Shown: positions 26,045 through 35,790 of the stretch, piece by piece
Position numbering within the stretch: position 1 is the stretch's first letter
Layout: every line of letters starts with the position of its first letter
DNA from: Paracoccaceae bacterium
GTDB lineage: Bacteria; Pseudomonadota; Alphaproteobacteria; Rhodobacterales; Rhodobacteraceae
DNA: 64,000 nt
NCBI GenBank assembly: GCA_030750975.1
Contig: JASMHC010000003.1
Coordinates: forward strand, 1-64,000
Direction of reading: 5' to 3'
Program-made: the position numbers and the translations under genes
The notes under the pieces: model-generated
The model's input: only the letters and a program-made list of their open reading frames with translations
What the model was told of the DNA's origin: nothing
Database searches by the model: none

Positions 26045-29000
26045 ATGATTGATATCGACCGCAAATGGGACGTGAACAAACGCCGGAACGAAGCTGAGCT
26101 TCTTGCCGAATTGATCGCGAATGCAAGGCTTGATCAGGCTTCGCGCGACCGCATTGTCAAACATACCACGAAGCTGGTTGAAGACATTCGAACCGCCTCG
26201 CGCCCGGGGTTAATGGATGTCTTTCTTGCCGAATACGGTCTGTCCACCGAAGAAGGCGTGGCATTGATGTGCCTGGCCGAAGCGTTGCTTCGGGTTCCGG
26301 ACCCGGCCACCATCGACGCCTTGATCGAAGACAAGATCGCCCCTTCAGACTGGTCCAGCCATATCGGCCAATCGTCCTCGCCATTGGTGAACGCTTCCAC
26401 ATGGGGCCTGCTTTTGACCGGCAAGGTTCTGGACGAAGGCCACCCCGGCATCGCCGGACGCCTGAAGGGGATGATCAAACGTCTGGGCGAACCTGTCATT
26501 CGTACCGCTGTCGCGGGCGCGATGCGTGAAATGGGGCGTCAATTCGTGCTGGGGCAGGACATCAAGGCAGCCATGAACCGCGCCAAAGGCAAAGAGACGG
26601 ACGGCTTCACCTATTCCTATGACATGCTGGGCGAAGCGGCGATGACCGCCGCTGATGCGGCCCGGTATGCTGCGTCCTATGAGAACGCCATCGAGGCGAT
26701 TTCAGCCGCTTGTGTGCATGAAAACATTGCAGCGAACCCCGGAATTTCCGCCAAGCTGTCCGCACTACATCCCAGATACGAAGTGGCGAAAACCGGACGG
26801 GTCATGACCGAATTGGTACCGGTTTTGAAACGCCTTGTCCGCAAAGCCGCCGCGGCAGGTATGGGGCTTAATATCGATGCCGAAGAAATGGCCCGGCTTG
26901 GCTTATCCCTGAAGGTCATCGACGCGGTCTTAGCCGACCCCGCGCTGGCCGGATGGGACGGGTTTGGTGTTGTGGTTCAGGCCTATGGCCGCCGCGCGGG
27001 CGATGTTCTTTCGGGACTGTACGACATGGCCACCAAGTATGACCGCCGCATCATGGTCCGGCTTGTCAAGGGTGCCTATTGGGATACCGAAATCAAGCTG
27101 GCCCAGGTCGAAGGTCTTGATGATTTCCCCGTTTTCACCCGCAAATCCGCCACTGATGTCAGCTATCTGTCTCATGCCCGAACTTTGCTTGGGATGACCG
27201 ACCGGATTTACCCGCAGTTTGCCACGCACAATGCCCACACTGTTTCTGCCATCCTGGACATGGCTTCGGGTCACGACAAAGCCACCTACGAATTCCAACG
27301 CCTGCACGGAATGGGCGAGGCCTTGCATGATATCGTCCACCGCGAAGAAGGGACCAACTGCCGCATTTATGCGCCTGTGGGGGCACATCGTGACCTGCTG
27401 GCCTATCTTGTTCGCAGGCTGCTTGAGAACGGTGCAAACTCGTCCTTCGTCAATCAGATCGTGGACGAGGACGTCCCCGCCGCCGAGGTTGCAACATGCC
27501 CTTTGGAAACTTTGCAATCCGATCAGGGCCAGTTTGAGCCTGCGATCCGCAAAGCCGCTGACCTGTTCGCGCCCGAGCGTGCGAACTCGATCGGTTTTGA
27601 CCTTCAGGACGTGACAGTTCTGGGCAAAATCGACGCCGCCCGCCCGCATCCGGTTGTGCAAAATGTCAAGCCGATCACTGTTGCGCCGCCGCGCAACGGC
27701 CGGGTTGAGGATATTCTCAACCCGGCTACAGGAAAACCGATAGGCACCGTAACACAGGCGTCCAGAGATGACGTAGAAGCTGCGATCACAGCGGCGGAAC
27801 CCTGGGCCGTATCTGCCAACGAACGCGCCGCCATTTTGAACAGGGCAGCGGACCTGTACGAAGCCGATTTTGGAACCGCCTTTGGTCTGCTTTCTGCCGA
27901 AGCTGGCAAAACGCTGCCCGACGCGGTTGCGGAACTGCGCGAAGCCGTGGATTTCCTGCGATATTACGCGGTCCGCTGTACGACAGTCCACACAGCCCCT
28001 TGCGGCGTGTTCACCTGCATCAGCCCTTGGAACTTCCCGCTGGCCATATTCTCGGGCCAGATCGCGGCCGCTTTGGCCACGGGAAACGCTGTGCTGGCCA
28101 AACCGGCCGAAACCACACCGGCCATCGCCGCTTGGGGCATCTCCAATCTTCACAAGGCGGGGGTTCCGCTGTCGGCTTTGCAGCTATTGCCCGGCTATGG
28201 GCGGGATATCGGCAAGGCGCTCACCTCTGATCCGCGGATCAACGGGGTTGCTTTCACCGGATCAACAGCCACTGCAAAGGCCATTCAGGGCGCAATGGCC
28301 GAAGGATGCGCCCCCGGTACGCCCCTGATCGCCGAAACCGGCGGGCTGAATGCGATGATCGTTGATTCCACCGCATTGCCGGAACAGGCCATCCGCGACA
28401 TCGTCATATCTGCGTTCCAGTCCGCCGGACAGCGGTGCTCGGCCTTGCGGTGCCTTTACGTACAGGAAGATATCGCTGACACGTTTACCGAAATGCTGAT
28501 CGGGGCGATGGACGAATTGCAGCTTGGCGACCCATGGCAACTGCAAACGGATGTCGGGCCGGTTATCACCCAAGACGCCCAACGTGACATCAACGCCTAT
28601 GTGGATCAGGCCGCGTCTTCGGGACGTCTTGCGCACAGGCTTACGGCCCCGTCAGAGGGCACATTTGTCGCCCCTGCCCTGATCAGGGTTTCAGGTATCG
28701 CCGATCTCGGGCACGAGGTGTTCGGGCCGGTCCTTCACATTGCGACCTTCAAGTCAAACGAGCTGAACCGGATCATCGCGGATATCAACGCAACCGGTTA
28801 CGGCCTGACATTCGGGTTGCACACCCGGATTGATGACCGCGTGCAGATGATTGCCGAAGCCGTGGATGCCGGGAATGTTTACGCAAACCGCAACCAGATC
28901 GGAGCGATTGTCGGCAGCCAGCCTTTTGGCGGCGAAGGGTTGTCCGGCACCGGACCCAAAGCGGGCGGGCCGCACTATCTGGTACGGTTTACCAGACAAC

Positions 29001-29488
29001 CGGTTTCAGTGGCCAAGACGGCAAGCCCGGCAACCAAAGAGTCAACCCTGACGGCTGAATTGATTGCGGCGGCCAACACCCCCTCTGTGCCCACCGTTTC
29101 AATCCTGCCTGGCCCGACGGGTGAACTGAACCGCCTGTCCACCCTGCCCCGCCCCCCGGTTCTGTGCCTCGGCCCCGGTGCTGAAACTGCCCGGAAACAA
29201 GCAGATCTGATCAGAAAGCTCGGCGGACATGCTGTTGTTTGCGACGGGCGTGTTCCCGCCCGAAGGCTGACCGAACTCCCCTTATTCGGGGGCGTGCTTT
29301 GGTGGGGATCCGAAAGCGAAGGACGTGCCTATGCAAAGGCATTGGTCAAACGCACTGGCCCGATTATCCCGCTGATCACGGCCGAGCCTGATATTGCGCA
29401 TGCGCTTCTTGAGCGCCATTTATGCGTGGATACAACCGCCGCCGGCGGCAATGCGAGCCTTCTGGCAGGCGAAGACCGAACACAATAA
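26045..29488 (+). CDS. putA: Bifunctional proline dehydrogenase / P5C dehydrogenase
   Basis: PutA oxidises proline to glutamate in two steps at the inner membrane. The 1147-aa protein has an N-terminal arm, a FAD proline dehydrogenase barrel at about 190-470 (LVKGAYWDTEIKLAQ, YPQFATHNAHTVSAIL, EFQRLHGMG), and an aldehyde dehydrogenase domain at about 560-1000 with catalytic Cys798 in SAGQRCSALR. The N-terminus lacks the ribbon-helix-helix seen in E. coli PutA, so regulation falls to the divergent PutR. ATG 26045 is preferred to an upstream TTG at 26018. Confidence 0.96.
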   Translation: MIDIDRKWDVNKRRNEAELLAELIANARLDQASRDRIVKHTTKLVEDIRTASRPGLMDVFLAEYGLSTEEGVALMCLAEALLRVPDPATIDALIEDKIAPSDWSSHIGQSSSPLVNASTWGLLLTGKVLDEGHPGIAGRLKGMIKRLGEPVIRTAVAGAMREMGRQFVLGQDIKAAMNRAKGKETDGFTYSYDMLGEAAMTAADAARYAASYENAIEAISAACVHENIAANPGISAKLSALHPRYEVAKTGRVMTELVPVLKRLVRKAAAAGMGLNIDAEEMARLGLSLKVIDAVLADPALAGWDGFGVVVQAYGRRAGDVLSGLYDMATKYDRRIMVRLVKGAYWDTEIKLAQVEGLDDFPVFTRKSATDVSYLSHARTLLGMTDRIYPQFATHNAHTVSAILDMASGHDKATYEFQRLHGMGEALHDIVHREEGTNCRIYAPVGAHRDLLAYLVRRLLENGANSSFVNQIVDEDVPAAEVATCPLETLQSDQGQFEPAIRKAADLFAPERANSIGFDLQDVTVLGKIDAARPHPVVQNVKPITVAPPRNGRVEDILNPATGKPIGTVTQASRDDVEAAITAAEPWAVSANERAAILNRAADLYEADFGTAFGLLSAEAGKTLPDAVAELREAVDFLRYYAVRCTTVHTAPCGVFTCISPWNFPLAIFSGQIAAALATGNAVLAKPAETTPAIAAWGISNLHKAGVPLSALQLLPGYGRDIGKALTSDPRINGVAFTGSTATAKAIQGAMAEGCAPGTPLIAETGGLNAMIVDSTALPEQAIRDIVISAFQSAGQRCSALRCLYVQEDIADTFTEMLIGAMDELQLGDPWQLQTDVGPVITQDAQRDINAYVDQAASSGRLAHRLTAPSEGTFVAPALIRVSGIADLGHEVFGPVLHIATFKSNELNRIIADINATGYGLTFGLHTRIDDRVQMIAEAVDAGNVYANRNQIGAIVGSQPFGGEGLSGTGPKAGGPHYLVRFTRQPVSVAKTASPATKESTLTAELIAAANTPSVPTVSILPGPTGELNRLSTLPRPPVLCLGPGAETARKQADLIRKLGGHAVVCDGRVPARRLTELPLFGGVLWWGSESEGRAYAKALVKRTGPIIPLITAEPDIAHALLERHLCVDTTAAGGNASLLAGEDRTQ

Positions 29489-29504
29489 GCGCGTTTGACA
29501 ATAT

Positions 29505-29520
29505 TTGACCTATTGGTCAA
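29505..29520. promoter_or_regulatory. RutR-like operator upstream of the first TetR gene
   Basis: TTGACCTATTGGTCAA is a near-perfect palindrome. It differs at one position from the RutR consensus TTGACCAnnTGGTCAA. It lies 61 nt before the TTG start of the TetR/RutR-like gene and just after putA, so autoregulation is likely. Confidence 0.75.
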
Positions 29521-29580
29521 TCTAAGCGTCCCCACCGCGGGGCGTTCCCGTCGATCCATGCAGAAACGAGCCGTATTATT

Positions 29581-30195
29581 TTGAAACCCCAGCGCAAGAC
29601 CCGCATACAGCAAAAGAACTCGCAAGCCATTCTTGACGCCGCGCTCGAGGTGTTCTCGCGCCATGGCTATCGTGGATCGACACTGGATCAGATCGCCAAT
29701 GAGGCAGGTCTGTCCAAACCCAACCTGATTTATTACTTCCCGTCCAAGGAAGTCATCCATGTCACGCTGTTGTCGGACATGCTGGAAACATGGCTGGCCC
29801 CCCTGCACTCGCTTGATCCGGCAGGAGACCCGATCGAGGAAATATTGGGATATGTCCGGCAAAAACTTGAAATGTCCCGATCCCGGCCACGTGAAAGCCG
29901 TCTGTTTGCCAATGAGGTTTTGCAAGGCGCCCCAAGAATTATGGAGGCCATAAAGGGTGAACTTCGCGATCTGGTGGACGAGAAAACCGCCGTCATCCAA
30001 TCGTGGATTGACGAGGGGAAAATAGCGCCGCTTGATCCGAAACACCTGCTATTTTCGATCTGGGCCACAACCCAGCATTACGCCGATTTTGATGTTCAGG
30101 TCAGCGCGGTGTTGGGCAGTGGTGGGAATGACCATTTCCCCGAAGCCGAGGCATTTCTGGTCGATTTCTATCGCCGCGCCCTGACACCGGCCTGA
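29581..30195 (+). CDS. TetR-family regulator, RutR-like (first copy)
   Basis: The 204-aa product has a TetR helix-turn-helix (STLDQIANEAGLSKPNLIYYFPSK) and a RutR-type ligand domain (SIWATTQHYADFDVQV). It closely resembles the second RutR-like protein at 40415-41068. The start appears to be TTG 29581, because no in-frame ATG or strong ribosome site lies upstream. A RutR-like box lies just before it. It probably represses preT-preA and itself until a pyrimidine is present. Which of the two copies is the true RutR orthologue cannot be told by eye. Confidence 0.85.
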   Translation: MKPQRKTRIQQKNSQAILDAALEVFSRHGYRGSTLDQIANEAGLSKPNLIYYFPSKEVIHVTLLSDMLETWLAPLHSLDPAGDPIEEILGYVRQKLEMSRSRPRESRLFANEVLQGAPRIMEAIKGELRDLVDEKTAVIQSWIDEGKIAPLDPKHLLFSIWATTQHYADFDVQVSAVLGSGGNDHFPEAEAFLVDFYRRALTPA

Positions 30196-30263
30196 TCAGG
30201 TTCGCCTCGCGAAAAGTCTCATGAGGCATTCAATGCATGATTGGTCTGAAAATTATTTACCCG

Positions 30264-30302
30264 TTGATCAATTTTTGATCGCATGGTAAAAATTGATCAA
30301 CC
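30264..30302. promoter_or_regulatory. 14-bp inverted repeat before preT, with embedded degenerate RutR box
   Basis: GTTGATCAATTTTT (30264-30277) and AAAAATTGATCAAC (30289-30302) are perfect inverted arms 11 nt apart, each containing the palindrome TTGATCAA. The span TTGATCGCATGGTAAA (30276-30291) matches 11 of the 14 fixed bases of the RutR box. The preT start is at 30321, so this is well placed to be its operator. Confidence 0.6.
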
Positions 30303-30320
30303 ATCAGGGAAAGAAAGCCA

Positions 30321-31646
30321 ATGTCCACCAATCCATCCACACCGGGAATAGCAGCCGGCCGGTTATCCGCCGCGCAGGTTGCTTCAAATTTCAGCGACCT
30401 TCACCCACCTCTCACAGATCACGAAGCCCGTGTCGCGGCGGACCGCTGTTACTTTTGCCACGATGCGCCGTGCATGGAAGCGTGCCCAACCTCAATCGAC
30501 ATTCCGTTGTTCATTCGCCAAATCTCAACCGGCACCCCGGAAGCTGCGGCACACACGATTTTTTCGCAAAACATCCTGGGGGGCATGTGCGCCCGCGTTT
30601 GTCCGACCGAAACCTTGTGCGAAGAGGTATGTGTTCGCGAAGAAGCCGAAGGAAAACCCGTGATCATCGGCCAACTACAGCGCTATGCAACGGACAGGCT
30701 TATGGCGCGTGGCGGCCACCCCTATGCGCGTGCCGCCTCAACTGGCAAATCCGTCGCTGTGGTTGGCGCTGGTCCCGCTGGTCTAGCCTGTGCTCATCGT
30801 TTGGCGATGCACGGGCATGATGTCACGCTCTTTGACGCCCGCCCCAAGGGCGGTGGCCTGAACGAATACGGTATCGCCGCCTATAAAGCCGCAGGCGATT
30901 TCGCCCAGCAGGAACTGGATTGGCTGATGGGTGTTGGCGGGATCACCTGCGCCTATGACCAGCGCCTTGGCGACAATCTTGCGCTTGACGCACTTCAGGC
31001 CGAACATGATGCGGTCTTTCTGGCCATTGGTCTGGCAGGGGTGAATGCGATGACAGTGTCGGGCGCTCACGACGCCGATATCAGTGCCGTGGACTGGATT
31101 TCGGACATGCGCCAATCCCCCAACAAAACCGACATACCCGTCGGCCGCAACGTGGTGGTGATCGGTGGTGGCATGACGGCGGTGGACGCTGCGGTACAGG
31201 CCAAACTGCTGGGTGCTGAGACCGTGACCATAGCCTATCGCCGCGACAAAGCCGCAATGGCGGCATCGGTTTTTGAGCAAGATCTTGCATCCTCAAAAGG
31301 GGTTCGCATCCTTTATAATGCAGCGCCGAAATCGCTTACGGCCGACAGCATAACGCTTGCGCGGACAGAGACCCGAGACGGGAAGCTGGTTGAAACCGGT
31401 GAAGAAATGACGCTGCCCGCAGATCAGGTCATGCGTGCCATTGGCCAGACTCTGGAAGGGGCGCCCGATATTCTGGCGCTCGAAAACGGCAAGATTTATG
31501 TTAATGAAACCGGTCAAACTTCAGTTGATGGCATCTGGGCCGGAGGCGATTGCGCCACGGGCGGCGAAGACCTGACCGTCACCGCCGTGGCCGAGGGCCG
31601 CGACGCCGCCGAAGACATTCACAACCGTTTGATGGGAAAGGGATAA
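30321..31646 (+). CDS. preT: NAD-dependent dihydropyrimidine dehydrogenase subunit PreT
   Basis: PreT is the electron-input flavoprotein of the enzyme that reduces uracil and thymine, the first step of reductive pyrimidine breakdown. The 441-aa product has N-terminal Fe-S cysteine motifs (CYFCHDAPCMEACP and MCARVCPTETLCEEVC), an FAD site (VAVVGAGPAGLACAH) and an NAD site (VVVIGGGMTAVDAA). GGAAAG precedes ATG 30321. It ends 3 nt before preA. Confidence 0.95.
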   Translation: MSTNPSTPGIAAGRLSAAQVASNFSDLHPPLTDHEARVAADRCYFCHDAPCMEACPTSIDIPLFIRQISTGTPEAAAHTIFSQNILGGMCARVCPTETLCEEVCVREEAEGKPVIIGQLQRYATDRLMARGGHPYARAASTGKSVAVVGAGPAGLACAHRLAMHGHDVTLFDARPKGGGLNEYGIAAYKAAGDFAQQELDWLMGVGGITCAYDQRLGDNLALDALQAEHDAVFLAIGLAGVNAMTVSGAHDADISAVDWISDMRQSPNKTDIPVGRNVVVIGGGMTAVDAAVQAKLLGAETVTIAYRRDKAAMAASVFEQDLASSKGVRILYNAAPKSLTADSITLARTETRDGKLVETGEEMTLPADQVMRAIGQTLEGAPDILALENGKIYVNETGQTSVDGIWAGGDCATGGEDLTVTAVAEGRDAAEDIHNRLMGKG

Positions 31647-31649
31647 GCC

Positions 31650-32948
31650 ATGGCAGATCTAAGCTCGGAATTTATTGGTATCAAATCCCCCAACCCGTTC
31701 TGGCTGGCTTCGGCCCCGCCTACGGACAAGGAATACAATGTCCGCCGCGCGTTCGAGGCCGGCTGGGGTGGCGTTGTGTGGAAAACTTTGGGCGAAGCTG
31801 GCCCGCCCGTGGTCAATGTCAACGGCCCGCGCTATGGCGCAATTCACGGCGCAGATCGCCGTCTTCTGGGATTGAACAACATCGAATTGATCACGGATCG
31901 CCCGCTTGAGGTGAATATCGAGGAAATCACCCGCGTGAAGAAGGATTACCCCGATCATGCCGTGGTCGTCAGCCTGATGGTGCCATGCGAAGAAGGCCCA
32001 TGGCGCGACATTCTTAGACGTCTTGAAGATACCGGCGCGGACGGGGTTGAGCTGAACTTTGGCTGCCCCCACGGAATGGCCGAACGCGGCATGGGATCGG
32101 CTGTGGGACAGGTGCCGGAATACATCCAGATGGTGACAGAATGGGTGAAAAAGCATTCAGACTTCCCCTGTATCGTCAAGCTGACCCCGAACATCACCAA
32201 TATCCTTTACCCGGCCAAGGCCGCGATGGATGGCGGCGCTGATGCGGTAAGCCTGATAAACACCATCAATTCCATCACCTCGGTCAATCTTGATACATTC
32301 GCTCCGGAACCGACGATTGACGGATGGGGCGCCCATGGCGGTTATTGCGGACCGGCGGTCAAACCGATTGCGATGAACATGGTGGCCGAGATTGCCCGCA
32401 ACCCTGAAACCGCCAAGCTTCCGATCAGCGGCATCGGCGGTGTGACCACCTGGCGGGACGCGGCCGAGTTCATGGCGCTTGGCGCTGGCAATGTGCAGGT
32501 CTGCACCGCTGCGATGACCTATGGGTTCAAGATCGTGCAGGAAATGATCTCGGGGCTGAGCCAATACATGGACGAAAAGGGCATCAGCAACGTCTCGGAT
32601 ATCGTTGGCCGCGCGGTCCCGAACGCCAAAGACTGGCAGGATCTGAACCTGAATTACGTCACCAAAGCCGTGATTGATCAGGACAAATGCATCAAATGCG
32701 GCCGCTGCCATATCGTGTGCGAGGATACATCCCATCAGGCCATCTGGATGCATGAGGACCGCACATTCGAGGTGAATGACGCAGAATGTGTCGCCTGCAA
32801 TTTATGTGTCAATGTCTGCCCGGTAGAAGACTGCATCACGATGCGCGAACTGGACCTTGGCGAAATTGACGAGCGCACCGGCAAAAAGGTGGAAGACTAT
32901 GCAAACTGGACAACCCACCCCAATAATATCGGGGCAAGTTGTGGCTGA
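31650..32948 (+). CDS. preA: NAD-dependent dihydropyrimidine dehydrogenase subunit PreA
   Basis: PreA is the catalytic subunit, with an FMN dihydroorotate-dehydrogenase-like barrel and C-terminal ferredoxin motifs. Family signatures in the 432-aa product are IKSPNPFWLASAPPT, GADGVELNFGCPHGMAERGMG and the two cluster motifs CIKCGRCHIVCED and CVACNLCVNVCP. It is directly coupled to preT. It acts upstream of the dihydropyrimidinase and N-carbamoyl amidohydrolase encoded on the other strand. Confidence 0.96.
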   Translation: MADLSSEFIGIKSPNPFWLASAPPTDKEYNVRRAFEAGWGGVVWKTLGEAGPPVVNVNGPRYGAIHGADRRLLGLNNIELITDRPLEVNIEEITRVKKDYPDHAVVVSLMVPCEEGPWRDILRRLEDTGADGVELNFGCPHGMAERGMGSAVGQVPEYIQMVTEWVKKHSDFPCIVKLTPNITNILYPAKAAMDGGADAVSLINTINSITSVNLDTFAPEPTIDGWGAHGGYCGPAVKPIAMNMVAEIARNPETAKLPISGIGGVTTWRDAAEFMALGAGNVQVCTAAMTYGFKIVQEMISGLSQYMDEKGISNVSDIVGRAVPNAKDWQDLNLNYVTKAVIDQDKCIKCGRCHIVCEDTSHQAIWMHEDRTFEVNDAECVACNLCVNVCPVEDCITMRELDLGEIDERTGKKVEDYANWTTHPNNIGASCG

Positions 32949-32954
32949 CACGCG

Positions 32955-33866
32955 GTGAGCCTGTTCCGGTTCCTCCCACCGGAGCGCCAGACCCGAGTTG
33001 AGGGGCATCTCGCGATGCTCCTTTTCTCATTGCTGGTGGCCGGATCCTTTTCGTTCGGCAGGTCGATTGCGAATGATATCGATCCCGTTGCGCTGACCAC
33101 CGCACGGTTTGCCTTTGCATCGGCAATTCTGACCGCGATTTTGCTGGCGTCCGGTCAATTCAGGCTGATCCATTTCCGACAACCCTTGCGTTTCATCTTT
33201 CTGGGCGGCGCGTTTGTCATCTATTTTGTCTTCATGTTCGAGGCGCTGAAGACCGCCACGCCCGTGTCAACTTCGGCAACATTCACCACCCTCCCCTTAC
33301 TGGCAGCGCTTTTGGACAGGCTGATCTCGGGGCGTAAAAGCCGCCCGGTTATTTGGGCCGCGCTATTGATCGGCGCATCGGGTGCCCTGTGGGTCGTGTT
33401 CCGGGGGTCACTTTCTAATTTTCTGGGTATGAATATCGGCCGCGGCGAGGCGATTTTTTTCGCGGGCACATTGGCCCACGCGGTTTATGCGGTGATGGTC
33501 CCCAAACTGCGGCGGGGTGAGCCGGTTTTTGCCACCACCCTTGGCATGACCGTCGCAGGCACGCTTGTTCTGGCGCTGTTGTTCTGGCCACGTATCGCCG
33601 CCACGGACTGGGGCGGTCTGAGCCTGCGCATCTGGGGTGTCCTTGCCTATCTGACGGTCTTTGCCAGCGTGGCAACCTTCAGCCTGATCATCTATGCCTC
33701 AAGCCGTCTGCCAAGCGCAAAGGTGACGGCCTATACGTTTCTGACACCGTTCTGGGTGGCTTTGATCGAAACCGGACTTGGCAATGCTCTGCCCGGCCTG
33801 TTTGTTTTGCTGGGGGGGCTGCCGATCCTTCTGGCCTTGGTTATTCTGTTCTTCGAACCGTCCTGA
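32955..33866 (+). CDS. DMT-superfamily (EamA) membrane transporter
   Basis: The 303-aa protein has about ten membrane helices in two EamA repeats. GTG 32955 gives the full frame, 6 nt after preA. ATG 33015 (MLLFSLLVAGSF) has a better ribosome site (GAGGGG) and would start at the first helix. The gene is in line with preTA, so it might export a by-product such as beta-alanine or beta-aminoisobutyrate. That role is inference only. Confidence 0.82.
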   Translation: MSLFRFLPPERQTRVEGHLAMLLFSLLVAGSFSFGRSIANDIDPVALTTARFAFASAILTAILLASGQFRLIHFRQPLRFIFLGGAFVIYFVFMFEALKTATPVSTSATFTTLPLLAALLDRLISGRKSRPVIWAALLIGASGALWVVFRGSLSNFLGMNIGRGEAIFFAGTLAHAVYAVMVPKLRRGEPVFATTLGMTVAGTLVLALLFWPRIAATDWGGLSLRIWGVLAYLTVFASVATFSLIIYASSRLPSAKVTAYTFLTPFWVALIETGLGNALPGLFVLLGGLPILLALVILFFEPS

Positions 33867-33874
33867 CCCAAATG

Positions 33875-33905
33875 AAAAGCGGCCCCACCAATTTGGCGGG
33901 ACCGC
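33875..33905 (-). terminator. Terminator between convergent operons
   Basis: GCGG-CCCCACC (33879-33889) and GGCGGGACCGC (33895-33905) form an 11-bp stem with two mismatches. On the minus strand it is followed by TTTT (33878-33875). It probably ends the ABC transporter operon and may also serve the preTA transcript. Confidence 0.6.
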
Positions 33906-33926
33906 GATGTTTCGAAATACGATGGC

Positions 33927-34910
33927 TTAGTTCAGCGCAGCATCGGTGATGGCGCTTGTCCATGCGCCCTCGGGGGCTGCGGTAATCACCGGATCCGAAC
34001 CACCCGACATCAGCGTATCAACCGTGCGCTGGTAATCTGCCGGATCCAGAGCACCGTTCGACCCTGCGGTCAGCTTGGCAATCTCGCCCATCATGCGTAT
34101 CTGATGCGCTTCGGTCTGCGCACCGGTTTCGTCATAGTCCAGAACGATCATCGCCGCGTCGTCTGGGTTCTCTTCGGCCCATTTCCAGCCTTTCATTGAT
34201 GCGCGGACAAAGCGGGTCATCTGATCGACAAACGCCGGATCATCCAACCGTTCCTCGATCACATAAAGACCGTCTTCCAGCGTCGCGACGCCCTGATCTT
34301 CGTATTTGAAGGTCACAAGGTCGTCCGCTGTCAGACCGGCATCGATGATCTGCCAGTATTCGTTATACGTCATTGTCGAGACACAATCCGCCTGACCCTG
34401 AAGGATCGGATCGACGTTGAAGCCCTGTTTCAGCACCGTCACGCCGTCACCACCGTCGGTTCCGATACCCAGGGTGCTCATCCAGCTGAGGAACGGATAC
34501 TCGTTACCGAAGAACCAGACACCCAAAGTCTTGCCGGGGAAGTCGGCAGGGCTGGTGATACCGGTGTCTTTGCGGCAGGTCAGCATCATGCCCGAGCTTT
34601 TGAACGGCTGAGCGATGTTGACCACAGGCGCGCCCTGTTCGCGTGCGGCAAGGGCGGATGGCATCCAGTCAATCATGACATCGGCTCCGCCGCCCATCAG
34701 AACCTGAACAGGGGCCACGTCCGGCCCGCCCGGTTTGATCGTAACGTCAAGGCCCTCGTCATCATAATAGCCATTTTCAAGCGCTACATAATAGCCCGCG
34801 AACTGGGCTTGCGTGACCCATTTAAGCTGAAGGGTTATGTCAGTGTCGGCATAGGCTGTGCCGGTGGTCAACGCCAACGCACCAAGCGCGGCCTTCATAT
34901 GTTTCATCAT
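33927..34910 (-). CDS. ABC transporter substrate-binding protein, NMT1/ThiY-like
   Basis: The 327-aa product has a signal peptide (AALGALALTTGTAYA) and the NMT1/THI5-like fold (LQLKWVTQAQFAGYYVALENGYYDDEGL, then IKPGG). This fold binds pyrimidine-like ligands in thiamine-precursor uptake. It is the last gene of a minus-strand operon with two permeases, an ATPase, dihydropyrimidinase and an amidohydrolase. The probable ligand is therefore a pyrimidine base or a ring-reduced product rather than a thiamine precursor. Confidence 0.87.
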   Translation of the reverse strand: MMKHMKAALGALALTTGTAYADTDITLQLKWVTQAQFAGYYVALENGYYDDEGLDVTIKPGGPDVAPVQVLMGGGADVMIDWMPSALAAREQGAPVVNIAQPFKSSGMMLTCRKDTGITSPADFPGKTLGVWFFGNEYPFLSWMSTLGIGTDGGDGVTVLKQGFNVDPILQGQADCVSTMTYNEYWQIIDAGLTADDLVTFKYEDQGVATLEDGLYVIEERLDDPAFVDQMTRFVRASMKGWKWAEENPDDAAMIVLDYDETGAQTEAHQIRMMGEIAKLTAGSNGALDPADYQRTVDTLMSGGSDPVITAAPEGAWTSAITDAALN

Positions 34911-34944
34911 TGGTCTTTCTCCCAGTTGGTTATGTGTTGTTTGC

Positions 34945-35790
34945 TCAGCCTCTTTGCGAAGGGTGCCAGAATGTGACCCCTTTCTCGATTAATGCGACCG
35001 CGCCGTAAAAGGCCGAACCGGCCAGCGCTGCCACGGTGATTTCCGCCCAAACCATATCAAGCCCAAGCTTGCCGACCTCGGTCGAAATTCGAAAACCCAT
35101 GCCTTTGATGGGGCTACCGAAAAACTCGGCGACAATTGCGCCGATCAGCGCCAGGGTTGTCGCAATTTTAAGCCCGTTAAAAACGGCAGGCATTGCCGCC
35201 GGCAGGCGCAGTTTGATCAGGGTCTGCCAATAGCTTGCCGAATAGGTCGCCATCAGATCGCGCTGCATCTTGTCGGTTGCGGCCAGGCCCTGCACGGTGT
35301 TCACCAGCATCGGGAAGAATACCATGGCGACCACCACAGCCGCTTTTGACTGCCAGTCAAACCCGAACCACATGACCAGAATGGGTGCGGTGCCGACAAT
35401 GGGCAGCGCCGCTATAAAGTTGCCGACCGGCAACAATCCACGTTGCAGGAAAGGTGATCGGTCAATCAGCACCGCGATGACAAACGCCGCCCCGCAACCG
35501 ATGATATAGCCCGACATCGCCCCTTTGATGAAGGTCTGCACGAAATCGACCCAGAGAATATCCAGACTGGCCGCAAACCGCACGGCAATCGCCGATGGGG
35601 GCGGCAGGATCACATGGGGCACGCTCAGACCTCGAACCAACCCTTCCCAAACCGCGATGATGGTGACACCAAACAGGAAAGGGACGGCCAGCTTCACCAA
35701 GCGGGTGGCGCTAAAGGCACCGTTTGCCAGCCGGTAGTTTACCCAGCTTCCCGCAGCCCAAACCACCAGTGAAGAGACTATCCACATCAT
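34945..35790 (-). CDS. ABC transporter permease (second)
   Basis: The 281-aa product is a BPD-type inner-membrane permease with about six helices and an EAA-type loop (TYSASYWQTLIKLRLPAAMPAVFNGLK). It overlaps the other permease gene by 4 nt. The pair should form the heteromeric channel of the pyrimidine-type transporter. Confidence 0.9.
   Translation of the reverse strand: MMWIVSSLVVWAAGSWVNYRLANGAFSATRLVKLAVPFLFGVTIIAVWEGLVRGLSVPHVILPPPSAIAVRFAASLDILWVDFVQTFIKGAMSGYIIGCGAAFVIAVLIDRSPFLQRGLLPVGNFIAALPIVGTAPILVMWFGFDWQSKAAVVVAMVFFPMLVNTVQGLAATDKMQRDLMATYSASYWQTLIKLRLPAAMPAVFNGLKIATTLALIGAIVAEFFGSPIKGMGFRISTEVGKLGLDMVWAEITVAALAGSAFYGAVALIEKGVTFWHPSQRG

Noticed and set aside
26930-28153. 407-aa minus-strand frame within putA
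   Set aside because: It is a long antisense shadow of putA. Its product is rich in Gly, Arg, Val and Cys without domain motifs, as expected from codon bias of the real gene.
29581-30195. Reading the first RutR-like gene as a pseudogene because it lacks an ATG
   Set aside because: The frame is intact over the full TetR length, an operator lies upstream, and TTG starts are used in this group.
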